In this document: positions 18,209 through 28,037 of the stretch, piece by piece
How positions within the stretch are numbered: the first letter of the stretch is position 1
How the letters are laid out: every line of letters starts with the position of its first letter
NCBI RefSeq assembly: GCF_030818905.1
Contig: NZ_JAUTAZ010000001.1
Location: forward strand, 3,472,001 to 3,536,000
DNA from: Microbacterium sp. SORGH_AS_0888
GTDB lineage: Bacteria > Actinomycetota > Actinomycetes > Actinomycetales > Microbacteriaceae
DNA: 64,000 nucleotides
Reading direction: 5' to 3'
Position numbers and translations under genes: made by a program
Notes under the pieces: model-generated
Databases searched by the model: none
Told to the model about the DNA's origin: nothing
What the model saw: the letters and a program-made list of their open reading frames with translations, nothing else

Positions 18209-19007
18209 GGTGGATCCGATCGATCGTCGCCCGCTCGAGGGCGACCATGAGCGAGTAGAGGAGCAGCCCCAGCATCCCGATGATGGTGATGCAGGCGTAC
18301 GCCATGTCGATGTGCAGGGCCTGCTGGTACCGCACGAGCGCGAGTCCCACGCCGCTGCGCGCGCCCAGGAGCTCGGCGCTGATCACGACGACCAGCGAGA
18401 TCCCCGAGGCGATGCGGATGCCCGTCACGATCGAGGGGGTGGCGCTCGGCAGCACCAGCAGCAGGTAGCGGCGCCACCAGGGCCAGTGCAGGGACCGTGC
18501 CGCGTCGATGCGCATCGGCTCGGTCCCCGCGACGCCGTAGATGGTGTTGATGAGGATGACCGGGAACACCGCGTAGAGGGAGACGGCGGTCTTCATCGAG
18601 GGGCCGAGACCGAACACGAGGATCGCGACCGGGATCAGAGCCGTGGCCGGGATCGAGCGCAGCGCGTTGACGACCACCATGAGCGGCCGGGACAGGGCCG
18701 GGATGGTTCCGGCGAGGAACCCGAGGACGATGGCCGAGGCCGTCGCCAGACCGAGGGCGCTGAGCCACGCGCCCAGCGTGTCCAGGAGCCCGCGGAGGAA
18801 GAGCGGGTCGCTGGCGACCACCGGGAGCTGGACCGCGACCGCGAGCGGCGAGGGGAGGGACTGCGCGGAGACCCACCCGGTCGCGACGATCGACTCCCAC
18901 GCGGCGACGACGATCGCGACGCCGGCGAGACCGAGCAGGGCGCCACGGGCGCGGGTCAGACCGAAGGTCCGCCCCGCACCCGTGGTGTGCTCCGCGACCG
19001 GGGTCAT
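18201..19007 (-). CDS. ABC importer permease (SsuC/TauC-like), second subunit
   Basis: A 268-residue membrane protein with about six helices and an EAA-type loop (EPMRIDAARSLHWPWWRRYL). It overlaps the binding-protein gene by ATGA upstream and the other permease downstream. Two different permease subunits are less usual in NitT/TauT systems, which often use one, so the transporter may be asymmetric. Confidence 0.9.
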   Translation of the reverse strand: MTPVAEHTTGAGRTFGLTRARGALLGLAGVAIVVAAWESIVATGWVSAQSLPSPLAVAVQLPVVASDPLFLRGLLDTLGAWLSALGLATASAIVLGFLAGTIPALSRPLMVVVNALRSIPATALIPVAILVFGLGPSMKTAVSLYAVFPVILINTIYGVAGTEPMRIDAARSLHWPWWRRYLLLVLPSATPSIVTGIRIASGISLVVVISAELLGARSGVGLALVRYQQALHIDMAYACITIIGMLGLLLYSLMVALERATIDRIHLD

Positions 19008-19987
19008 GCGGTGCGGGCCCAGTCCGGCAGCACCGCCGCGAGGTCGATCGAGGAGATGGCCTTGGCGTCGACGAGGATGTCCACCAGCGACGAGACCTGA
19101 GCGGCATCCAGCTGGCCGGTATAGGTGGGCTCGAGCGTGTCGGCCAGGTCCGCCGCGGTCGAGCCGCAGGCGGCGGCGGTGACCGCGAAGCGGGCGTCGT
19201 CGTTGGCGGGGTCCGAGGCGGATGCGGCGAGCGTGGTCATCGCGGAGGCGAAGCTCTCCGCGGCGCCCTCGTTCGCGGACACCCAGCCGGATCCGGCGAC
19301 GTAGAACGAGGTCGGGATCTCGCCGACGCCGTCGTAGTACGGGTTGCCCAGCGAGCGGATGCTGCCATCGGCCAGGCTCGCGGCGGCCTGCGTGTATCCG
19401 GTGGACGCCGCAGTGACGGTGCCGTTCTTGACGCTCGGCACCTGGTCGGCGAAGGGCAGCGCGACGAACTGCGCGGTCGCGCCGCGGCCGTTGTCGGCGA
19501 TCCAGCGTGCGGTCATGATCTCCCCGAGGCTGCCCAGGGCGTTCACGGCGATGGTGGCGCCCTCGAGCCCGGCGGCGTTCGTGATGCCCGAGTCGCCGGC
19601 GACGACGACCTGATAGGACTTCTCGTTGGACAGCGAGCTGCCGGAGACGATCTTCAGATCGACGCCGTTCTCGATCGCCTGGAGGCTGGTCAGCGGGTTG
19701 GCGTAGGCGATGTCGATCTCATCGGCCTGCAGCGCGGACACGCCCGCTGCACCGGACTGGACGGTGACCAGCTCGACGTCCAGTCCGGCGTCGGCGAAGA
19801 TGCCCTGGTCGATGCCCCAGACGATCGGATCGTCGCAGAAGCCCAGTGTGCTCACGCGGACGTGGGTGAGGGACGCGGAGCCGCTGCTGGCGTCCGTCGC
19901 CGGTGCCGAGCTGCAGGCGGCCAGTGCGAAGACGGAGCCGATGCCGATGAGCAGGGCCATCGGTCGGCGAGACGGGCGGTAGGGCAT
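19004..19987 (-). CDS. NitT/TauT-type substrate-binding lipoprotein
   Basis: A 327-residue binding protein with a lipoprotein signal peptide (lipobox ALAACSS near residue 25). The body belongs to the NMT1/SsuA-like fold (GFCDDPIVWGIDQGIFADAG, then QADEIDIAYANPLTSLQAIE). It delivers the pathway substrate to the permeases encoded just downstream. The Met chosen is preceded by GAGAGGA and starts a proper signal sequence; the longer reading has no support. The ligand is unknown; THI5-like pyrimidine binders belong to the same fold. Confidence 0.88.
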   Translation of the reverse strand: MPYRPSRRPMALLIGIGSVFALAACSSAPATDASSGSASLTHVRVSTLGFCDDPIVWGIDQGIFADAGLDVELVTVQSGAAGVSALQADEIDIAYANPLTSLQAIENGVDLKIVSGSSLSNEKSYQVVVAGDSGITNAAGLEGATIAVNALGSLGEIMTARWIADNGRGATAQFVALPFADQVPSVKNGTVTAASTGYTQAAASLADGSIRSLGNPYYDGVGEIPTSFYVAGSGWVSANEGAAESFASAMTTLAASASDPANDDARFAVTAAACGSTAADLADTLEPTYTGQLDAAQVSSLVDILVDAKAISSIDLAAVLPDWARTA

Positions 19988-20054
19988 GGGGGTGTTTCCT
20001 CTCAGAGCGGGTGGAGCGTGGGGGTCGGGTGGTGCGGACAGGGAAAGGAGCGGG

Positions 20055-20969
20055 TCAGAGGCCGGCGCCGAGCTCGCGGGCCGCGGTGGCCATGGCGCGG
20101 GCATAGTCGAGCTGCCGGCCGGGCGCACCGCCGCCGGAGAGACAGACGCCGGCGACGCCCGGCACGTCCAGGTAGGCCGTCGCGAGCTCGACGAACGCTC
20201 GGATGCCCGCGGTCAGGGTGTCGGAGGCCGCCAGGATGCGCTCGACGTAGCCGGCGGGCATCGTGCTGGCGTGCAGGCTGGTGAGCACGGAGGCCGTGTC
20301 CTCGTCGATGATGAAGGGCACGCACACGACGGCCGGGCGCCGTTGGCCGAGCTCCGCCACCGCGCGCAGGAAGTCGTCGACGACCTCGGGGCTGCTGGTG
20401 AGGTTGAGGAAGGCGATGTCCGCGCCCCGTCGTGCCTTCTCTGCGAAACGTGCGGCTCGTGTCTCGGCCGGCGGCTCCTCGGGCGCCTCGGCGGCCGAGA
20501 CCACGAGCGGCGTCTGCGCGGCGAGCGTGGTCAGCTCCATGGCGGAGATGTCGAAGACGGGCATCGCGTCGGGGCGGCGGCCTCGAGCGGGGTGTCCTCC
20601 GGTGATGGCGTGCACGGCGCTCGCGCCGACATCCGCGAGCGCGACGAGCTCGCCCTCCAGGGCGACCCGGTTTCGGTCGCGGCAGTTCAGGCTCGTCCAC
20701 ACTGCGAGCCCCTGGTCGCGCAGCAGACGGGTCCGATAGGCCGGCGGGAACTGCCGGACGACGCTGATCGGCTCGCCGATGAGGGCGAGGTCGACCGATC
20801 CGGCGAGGGCCTCGGCGGTGCGCAGGTGGGCGTCCCGATCGGCCTCGCGGACGGGGAAGTCGCCGACGACGACGCGGCCTCGGCCCAGCTTCTCGAGCAG
20901 CGCCGTCCCTTCCGGCAGACGTGCACGATCGATGTCCGGCGTAGCGGACTCCTCGGCCGATGCGTTCAT
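20055..20969 (-). CDS. Methylenetetrahydrofolate reductase homologue without Cys domain
   Basis: A 304-residue MTHFR-barrel protein with the motif LNCRDRNRVALEGEL, paralogous to the gene at 15466. It is first in the operon (MTHFR, binding protein, two permeases, ATPase, second MTHFR), with a 67-nt gap before the binding-protein gene. The start Met (MNASAEES) has GGAGGG seven bases upstream; a Met six codons earlier is possible. Encoding an MTHFR at each end of a transporter operon strongly suggests that the imported compound yields a C1 unit on folate. Confidence 0.78.
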   Translation of the reverse strand: MNASAEESATPDIDRARLPEGTALLEKLGRGRVVVGDFPVREADRDAHLRTAEALAGSVDLALIGEPISVVRQFPPAYRTRLLRDQGLAVWTSLNCRDRNRVALEGELVALADVGASAVHAITGGHPARGRRPDAMPVFDISAMELTTLAAQTPLVVSAAEAPEEPPAETRAARFAEKARRGADIAFLNLTSSPEVVDDFLRAVAELGQRRPAVVCVPFIIDEDTASVLTSLHASTMPAGYVERILAASDTLTAGIRAFVELATAYLDVPGVAGVCLSGGGAPGRQLDYARAMATAARELGAGL

Positions 20970-21013
20970 GCGCCGTCCCTCCGTCATGTCTCCGCTCCCT
21001 GCCAGTAGCGGTG

Positions 21014-21041
21014 AACATATGTTGATATTGCTTACACCGAA
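21014..21041 (-). promoter_or_regulatory. Promoter and putative operator of MTHFR/transporter operon
   Basis: On the minus strand a -35-like TTCGGT (21036-21041) and a -10-like TATGTT (21014-21019) flank a GCTTACA half-site (21030-21036 on the plus strand). The left half TGTTG at 21020 is imperfect. The site sits between the MTHFR operon and the divergent MFS gene. Confidence 0.45.
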
Positions 21042-21150
21042 TACGGTAGGAGTTACATGTTTCGGGAGGATTTCGATTGGGGCTGCACCGTATGACACGC
21101 TCTCTCGCCGCGGCGTGCGCCTGCGGAGGTCGAAAGGCGGGGAGCGCATC

Positions 21151-22329
21151 GTGACGACCGCGGATGCGGCGCGCGGCCGTGAGCGGCGGCTTCGCCTCTC
21201 CGTCTTCGCCGCGGGGTTCGCGACCTTCGCGCAGGTCTTCTCGGTGCAGGCGTTGCTTCCGGCGATCGCGGTCGACGAGGGGACGTCGCTGTCGACGGCA
21301 TCGCTCGCCCTGTCCGCGACGACGGTGGGCATGGCGCTCGCCGTGCTGCCCTGGACGATCTACGCGGATCGACACGGTCGGCTCGCCGCCGTCCGGCTCG
21401 CGCTGGCGGTCGCGACCGCTGCGGCGCTGCTGGGCCCCGCGTTGCCCGAGCTGTGGATGGTGCTGGGGAGCCGGGCGGTCCTCGGTGCGGCGCTGGCGGC
21501 GGTGCCGGCGGCGGCCGTCACCTATATCTCGGAGGAGTCGGCCGCGTCGCGCGTGACCGGCTCGATCGGGACGTTCGTGGTCGGGAACACGCTCGGCGGA
21601 GTCTGTGGACGGCTGGTGGCCGGACTTGTCGGCGACGCCGCCGGCTGGCGTGTCGGCCTCGGGGCCGTCGGCGTGCTCGGCCTCGTCGCGGCGGCGCTGT
21701 TCTTCATGGCCGCTCCGGGGGTCGAAGGCTTCGTCCGCCGACGGATCGGCGTGCGCGGCGTGGCGGCGGCCGCCGCCACGCAGCTCCGCCGGCGCGGCTC
21801 GCTTCCGGCGCTCGCGCAGGGGTTCCTCGCGATGGGGGCGTTCGGGGCCATGTACAACTACCTGGGCGTGCGGCTCGTGTCACCGGATATGGGCGTGCCG
21901 CGCTCGGTCGCGTCCTTCATCTTCCTCGCCTACCTCGCCGGCGCCGTCTCCGCACGTTTCTCGGCGACGCTCGTGCGGCGGTACGGCGCGCGAGCCGTCG
22001 TGATGGTGGGAGCCGCGGCCATGATCGCGGGCACGTTCCTGACGTGCGGGCCGCCGGGCGCGGCGGTCGGCGGCCTGGTGGTGTTCACCGTCGGCTGCTA
22101 CCTGGTGCAGCCCGTGGCGACCGCCATCGCCACCATGGGCGCCGCGCCGGCCGACCGCGCGCAGGCGAGCGGGCTCTACCAGCTGTCATGGCTGACCGGG
22201 ACCGCCGCGGTCGGCTCGGTCACCGGCGTGCTGTACGAACGCCTCGGATGGTCGGCCGTTGTCGGCGCACTGATCGCGGCGGCGGCGCTCGTCGCGGCGC
22301 TCGCGATGGCTCCCACCGCCTCGCGCTAA
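21151..22329 (+). CDS. MFS transporter (12 helices)
   Basis: A 392-residue major facilitator with twelve predicted membrane segments. The motif-A loop between helices 2 and 3 reads YADRHGRLAAVR, and a corresponding loop occurs in the second half. The GTG start follows GGGGAG. It is divergent from the MTHFR/ABC operon and shares its TTACA-containing intergenic region, so it is probably in the same regulon. It could import a related substrate or export a product such as a methylated or deaminated side compound. Confidence 0.85.
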   Translation: MTTADAARGRERRLRLSVFAAGFATFAQVFSVQALLPAIAVDEGTSLSTASLALSATTVGMALAVLPWTIYADRHGRLAAVRLALAVATAAALLGPALPELWMVLGSRAVLGAALAAVPAAAVTYISEESAASRVTGSIGTFVVGNTLGGVCGRLVAGLVGDAAGWRVGLGAVGVLGLVAAALFFMAAPGVEGFVRRRIGVRGVAAAAATQLRRRGSLPALAQGFLAMGAFGAMYNYLGVRLVSPDMGVPRSVASFIFLAYLAGAVSARFSATLVRRYGARAVVMVGAAAMIAGTFLTCGPPGAAVGGLVVFTVGCYLVQPVATAIATMGAAPADRAQASGLYQLSWLTGTAAVGSVTGVLYERLGWSAVVGALIAAAALVAALAMAPTASR

Positions 22330-22450
22330 CGATCCGCCGGCCTCCGCGGGTTCGCAGAATGACGCCGGGGGCGCAGAATTCCCGCGGGATGGTGCGACCC
22401 CGGCGCGATCCTGCGACGACCGCCGAAGAGATCCGCCGGCGCGGGACGGG

Positions 22451-22903
22451 TCAGACCCGGATCTCGGCGATGGTCTCGCCGTACTCCGTCTCCCCGACGG
22501 GGCGGAAGCCCACGCGCGTGAAGAAGGCGTCCGGGCCGGCCTCGCCGGCCTCGTAGATCACGTTGACGTGGTCCATGCCGCGCGCGCGAGCCTCCTCGAC
22601 CAGCGCCTCGACGGCGAAGCGGCCGACGCCGCGGCCCTGATCGTCGGCGTCCACGTTGATGCGCCACAGCACGGAGCGGAACCGTTCGTGCGGCTCTTCG
22701 GGGTCGAAGTTCGCGCTGATGAAGCCCACGACCTCGTTGCGGTCCAGCACGACGCGCTGCCAGCTCGTGCGCGGGTTCATGACCGTCGCGGCCGTTCCGT
22801 AGCTCACCGGCGCGATGAACTGCTCCTGCCCCGGCTTGAGCGACATGGAGTTCACGGCGACGATCGTCGCGGCCGACAACTCTTCGAGGCGAAGCTCCGT
22901 CAT
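22451..22903 (-). CDS. GNAT-family N-acetyltransferase
   Basis: A 150-residue acetyltransferase. The acetyl-CoA binding motif A reads VDADDQGRGVGRFAVEAL (Q/R-x-x-G-x-G pattern), followed by VNVIYEAGEAGPDAFFTRVGFRPV typical of motif B. The target amine is unknown. An aggcta (TAGCCT on the minus strand) at 22910-22915 lies six bases before the ATG, suggesting a leaderless mRNA. It is convergent with the MFS gene and does not look like part of its regulon. Confidence 0.85.
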   Translation of the reverse strand: MTELRLEELSAATIVAVNSMSLKPGQEQFIAPVSYGTAATVMNPRTSWQRVVLDRNEVVGFISANFDPEEPHERFRSVLWRINVDADDQGRGVGRFAVEALVEEARARGMDHVNVIYEAGEAGPDAFFTRVGFRPVGETEYGETIAEIRV

Positions 22904-22915
22904 GATCACAGGCTA

Positions 22916-23136
22916 ACGTGCTGTGGAGAACGGAGCCACCGTCGGACGATGTCGTCAGAGAGCGGGGGCCGGTCATGGGGTGCGAATGCGCGTTGACGAC
23001 GACCAGTTGTCGCTTCGCCGGCCGCCGAGAAGAACCGCCCGCCCGCGCGGCAGAGCTCGAACGCGACCTCGCGGCGACGCGGCAGGCATGACCGCGCCCT
23101 CCCGCGCACGGCCGCCACGCGCGGCATCCGTTGACC
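22916..23136. other. Gap between GNAT and icd with no convincing gene
   Basis: No RNA gene or transposon trace seen. One 38-codon reading (ATG 22975 to TGA 23091; C-terminus AAELERDLAATRQA) has GC-rich third positions but no recognisable family and only a weak GGGGG ahead of it, so I do not call it a gene. The 3' part of the wider gap holds the icd operator and promoter. Confidence 0.5.
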
Positions 23137-23162
23137 AAAGTATCTCGACATCGAGATACTTT
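23137..23162. promoter_or_regulatory. Perfect palindromic operator upstream of icd
   Basis: AAAGTATCTCGA, a 2-nt spacer (CA), then its exact complement: 12-bp arms without mismatch, in an AT-richer patch. A -10-like TAGGCT at 23175-23180 places this palindrome over the -35 region. The size and symmetry suit a dimeric repressor such as a MarR- or TetR-type protein. The regulator is not encoded nearby. Confidence 0.6.
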
Positions 23163-23217
23163 CCCGCCGTGCGGTAGGCTGACGCAGACCCCGAAAAGCC
23201 CGTACGAGAGGCGATCC

Positions 23218-25435
<2,218 letters not shown>

Positions 25436-25454
25436 GGGGCACGGCGCGGGCGTC

Positions 25455-25488
25455 ACGGGGCGCGGATGCTGCGGCATCCGCGCCCCGT
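25455..25488 (+). terminator. Strong hairpin after icd
   Basis: A 15-bp perfect stem (ACGGGGCGCGGATGC and its complement) with a TGCG tetraloop lies 20 nt after the icd stop. No T-tract follows, which is common for actinobacterial terminators. Confidence 0.7.
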
Positions 25489-25619
25489 CGCTGTGACGCG
25501 GCATCCGCGCGAACACGCGGAGCGACGGCGGCCGCGCCTCGTCGCGGTCTCACGAGCAGGACACGCGACAGTGCCGCGTGCTCGCCGTCAAGCCTCCGGG
25601 GAGTGGCGGCGAACGCGGA

Positions 25620-25625
25620 TAGTGT
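25620..25625 (+). promoter_or_regulatory. -10 box upstream of the BLUF gene pair
   Basis: TAGTGT fits TAnnnT and would give a leader of about 34 nt that contains the AAGGAGG ribosome binding site of the 81-residue gene. Confidence 0.35.
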
Positions 25626-25665
25626 GAGCGGGGCGCTCCGGGCGGGGCGCTGACCAAGGAGGTCC

Positions 25666-25911
25666 ATGGCGATGACGACGCTCGATGGCACACGCGCCGG
25701 CGCACGAGTAACGTGGGCTCGGGTAGAAGAGGGCTTTCACGTCGGCAGCAGAGACGGTGAGTTCCTCGGATACGTCGACCGTCAACGCGACGGTCAGTAT
25801 CTGGCGTGCGACATGTTTTCCCGGGAGGTCGGTGTGTTCACCGAGATCACGGCGGCCATGACGGCCGTATCGGCAGCAACCGACACCGCGCACCCCACGG
25901 TGCAGCCGTGA
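25666..25911 (+). CDS. Small 81-residue protein coupled to BLUF sensor
   Basis: Starts at an ATG with an excellent AAGGAGG four bases upstream. The protein begins MAMTTLDGTRAG and contains a compact region that looks like a small beta-rich domain (GFHVGSRDGEFLGYVDRQ, then YLACDMFSREVGVF). No family recognised. Its stop codon overlaps the start of the BLUF gene, so the two are co-translated. That makes it a candidate partner or output of the light sensor, but this is inference from position only. Confidence 0.75.
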   Translation: MAMTTLDGTRAGARVTWARVEEGFHVGSRDGEFLGYVDRQRDGQYLACDMFSREVGVFTEITAAMTAVSAATDTAHPTVQP

Positions 25912-26360
25912 TGACCGCGGTGCACCCCGACCTGATCTCCCTGATGTACGCGAGCGAGGCCGTCGAGGCCTTCGACGACGACGAGCTCGCCGCGCTTCTC
26001 GCGCAGAGCCGCTCCGCCAACCAGCGCAACGACATCACCGGCATGCTGCTGTACCGCAGCGGCCGGTTCGTGCAGGTGCTCGAGGGCTCGGCCCACGACG
26101 TGCATGCCCTCGTCGACCGCATCCGCGCCGATCCGCGGCACACGCGCCTGCGCGTGATGCTGGAGGAAGGGGTGCCCGAGCGCCGCTTCGAGGACTGGAG
26201 CATGGGCTACCAGAGCCTCGACGAGCCGAGCGATCCCGCGCCGAGCGGTGTCCGTGACACGTTCCACGACCTGGAGCAGCGGGACGACGAGAACCTTGCG
26301 ACGCGCGCGGCGCACGAGCTCTCGCTCTGGTTTCGCGTCCGCGCCGGCGACGCCTCGTAG
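25911..26360 (+). CDS. BLUF-domain blue-light sensor
   Basis: A 149-residue protein consisting of a BLUF domain and a short C-terminal helix region; there is no GGDEF, EAL or HTH output domain. The flavin photocycle residues are all present at the spacing known from AppA: Tyr13, Asn37, Gln55, Trp96 and Met98 (motifs LMYAS, DITGMLLY, RFVQVLEG, WSMGY). It should therefore bind FAD and be photoactive. Being a short BLUF protein, it must signal by protein-protein contact; the co-translated 81-residue gene is the obvious candidate. The GTG codon before the ATG is an alternative start. Confidence 0.9.
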   Translation: MTAVHPDLISLMYASEAVEAFDDDELAALLAQSRSANQRNDITGMLLYRSGRFVQVLEGSAHDVHALVDRIRADPRHTRLRVMLEEGVPERRFEDWSMGYQSLDEPSDPAPSGVRDTFHDLEQRDDENLATRAAHELSLWFRVRAGDAS

Positions 26361-26386
26361 CGACCTCCCGCGTCGCCGATGCCCGA

Positions 26387-26400
26387 GGGTGCGGGCACCC
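26387..26400. terminator. Short hairpin between convergent BLUF and transpeptidase genes
   Basis: GGGTGC-GG-GCACCC forms a short symmetric stem between two converging genes. No T-tract; a weak bidirectional terminator candidate. Confidence 0.3.
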
Positions 26401-26410
26401 GCCCGCGCGC

Positions 26411-27883
26411 TCAGTAGTGGATCGAGACGTCCACGCCCTCGGGCGCCCAGTCGTACACCTGCTCGGCACGCCACTCCGGCATCCCGACGCAGCCGTGGCT
26501 CATCTGCTGGCCGAAGTTGTTGTGCCAGTACACGCCGTGGAACGCCTCGTCGCCGTTGAAGTACGCCGCCCACTTCACGTTCGGAGTCTCGTACATGGTG
26601 CCGTCGCCGTTGTAGCCGCGCATCGTCTGCTCCGGCGTCTTCCAGCCGATCCGGAAGTTGCCGGTGTGCGTCTCGAACCCGGGCTTGCCGCTGGAGATCA
26701 GCCAGGTGTCGACGACCTTGCCGTTCTCGTGGAGATACAGCCGCTGCTCGGACAGGTTGACCTCGACCGATCGCTGCAGCTTCGTGACGGCGGGCGCCGT
26801 CTCGGTCACCGGCAGCACGAACTGCGCGTCTCCGCCGGCGAGCTGCGCGGCGAAGGCGGCGGCCACCCCGGAGGTGTCGCCGAGCGTGCGGCCCGACACC
26901 CCGGTCGTGATGTCGGACAGCACGTCACCGGACGAGTTCGTCACGACGGTGCCGTCGACGGGCGCGCGGTTCACCGTGCCCGGCAGTGCGGCGACGGCCG
27001 GAGCGATCGCCGCGGCGTCGGCGGAGACGGTCACCGCTCCGTCGGAGTTGCGGACCGTCAGCCAGGAGGCGAGGGTCGCCCGGTCGACGGGAACCGTGCG
27101 CTCGGTGCCGACGTAGAAGCCCGCCGTGTCGAGCATGTGGTTGAGCAGGGTCGCGGCCTCCTGGGCCTTCGCGGTCGTGATCGACGCCGGGACCTCGACG
27201 CCGGCGCCGCTGACGGCCGGGGCCGAGCCGCGGCTGAACGCCTGCTCGAGCGTCGCGCGCACCGCGTTCAGATCGGCGCCCGTGCCGGGGACGGCGTCGC
27301 CCACGACGTAGCTCGCGCTCGCCGGGTCGAAGGTCACCGTCGCGTCGCGCGGCTGCACGAAGGCGTCGCCGAGCGCGTTCTGGAGCGCGGTCTCCGCACG
27401 CTGCGGGTCGAGCGTGACCTGCGCCTCGATGGGCTCCGAGTTCCACTGGGACACGTTCCACAACGGATGCTGCGAGTACGCCGTCTGGGCCAGCGCCTCC
27501 GCGTCGATCGAGGCGCCGAGGGCGGCGCCGGTGACGGCGACCTCGCCCCGGGGCGTCTCGATCTGGATCGTGGTCGCGGCCAGCCGTGAGGTGAGCGCGG
27601 TCGTGGCGCCGCCCACCGTGAGGCCGCCGACCCCGACGCCGGCGATCGCGGTGCCGGGGGCGATGAGGATCAGCGAGGCCGCGACGGCGCCGATGACGAC
27701 GAGACCGCCGGGGATGCCGAGCCAGAGACCGAGGTGGCGGGAGCGGCGCCTGGGCTCCTGCGGCGCCCAGGCGTACGACGGGGGAGCGGTCTGGTCGGAG
27801 CCCGCATCGGGCGCGTCGAGAAGCGCTGTCGGAGCGTCGGTGGCTGTCGACGACGGCGTCGATCCGGTTGCGAGGTCGGTCAT
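26411..27883 (-). CDS. L,D-transpeptidase (YkuD domain), membrane-anchored
   Basis: Cell-wall enzyme that forms 3-3 peptidoglycan cross-links. The 490-residue protein has a cytosolic tail of about 48 residues, one transmembrane helix (about 50-75, GGLVVIGAVAASLILIAPG), an extracellular region with PG_binding_4-like repeats, and a C-terminal YkuD domain. The catalytic motif SHGCVGM with its upstream His (FHGVYWHNN) is near residue 465. It is convergent with the BLUF gene and divergent from the ROK regulator, with no evident functional tie to either. Confidence 0.92.
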   Translation of the reverse strand: MTDLATGSTPSSTATDAPTALLDAPDAGSDQTAPPSYAWAPQEPRRRSRHLGLWLGIPGGLVVIGAVAASLILIAPGTAIAGVGVGGLTVGGATTALTSRLAATTIQIETPRGEVAVTGAALGASIDAEALAQTAYSQHPLWNVSQWNSEPIEAQVTLDPQRAETALQNALGDAFVQPRDATVTFDPASASYVVGDAVPGTGADLNAVRATLEQAFSRGSAPAVSGAGVEVPASITTAKAQEAATLLNHMLDTAGFYVGTERTVPVDRATLASWLTVRNSDGAVTVSADAAAIAPAVAALPGTVNRAPVDGTVVTNSSGDVLSDITTGVSGRTLGDTSGVAAAFAAQLAGGDAQFVLPVTETAPAVTKLQRSVEVNLSEQRLYLHENGKVVDTWLISSGKPGFETHTGNFRIGWKTPEQTMRGYNGDGTMYETPNVKWAAYFNGDEAFHGVYWHNNFGQQMSHGCVGMPEWRAEQVYDWAPEGVDVSIHY

Positions 27884-28011
27884 GCCTCACCCCCTGTGTC
27901 ATGAACCCTGAACCTCCATGGTATGCGAGGACGCCGCGAACGGGATCACGAATGGGTTGCGGACGCGCATGTAACGGTCATGTGACATCGGGGATCGGGG
28001 CTTGCGTCGGG

Positions 28012-28036
28012 TTTGTTCGTAAGGTGTACTAACAAA
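28012..28036. promoter_or_regulatory. ROK repressor operator upstream of its own gene
   Basis: Outer inverted repeat TTTGTT...AACAAA. Its right 18 bp, GTAAGG-N4-CTAACAAA (28019-28036), recurs with all 14 fixed bases at 39577-39594 in front of the GH20 gene. It ends one base before the ROK start codon, so binding would block transcription initiation there. Confidence 0.65.
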
Positions 28037-28037
28037 C

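Noticed and set aside
22975..23091. 38-codon ORF between GNAT and icd
   Set aside because: Third-position G/C is suggestive, but there is no family, only a weak ribosome binding site, and no coupling to a neighbour.
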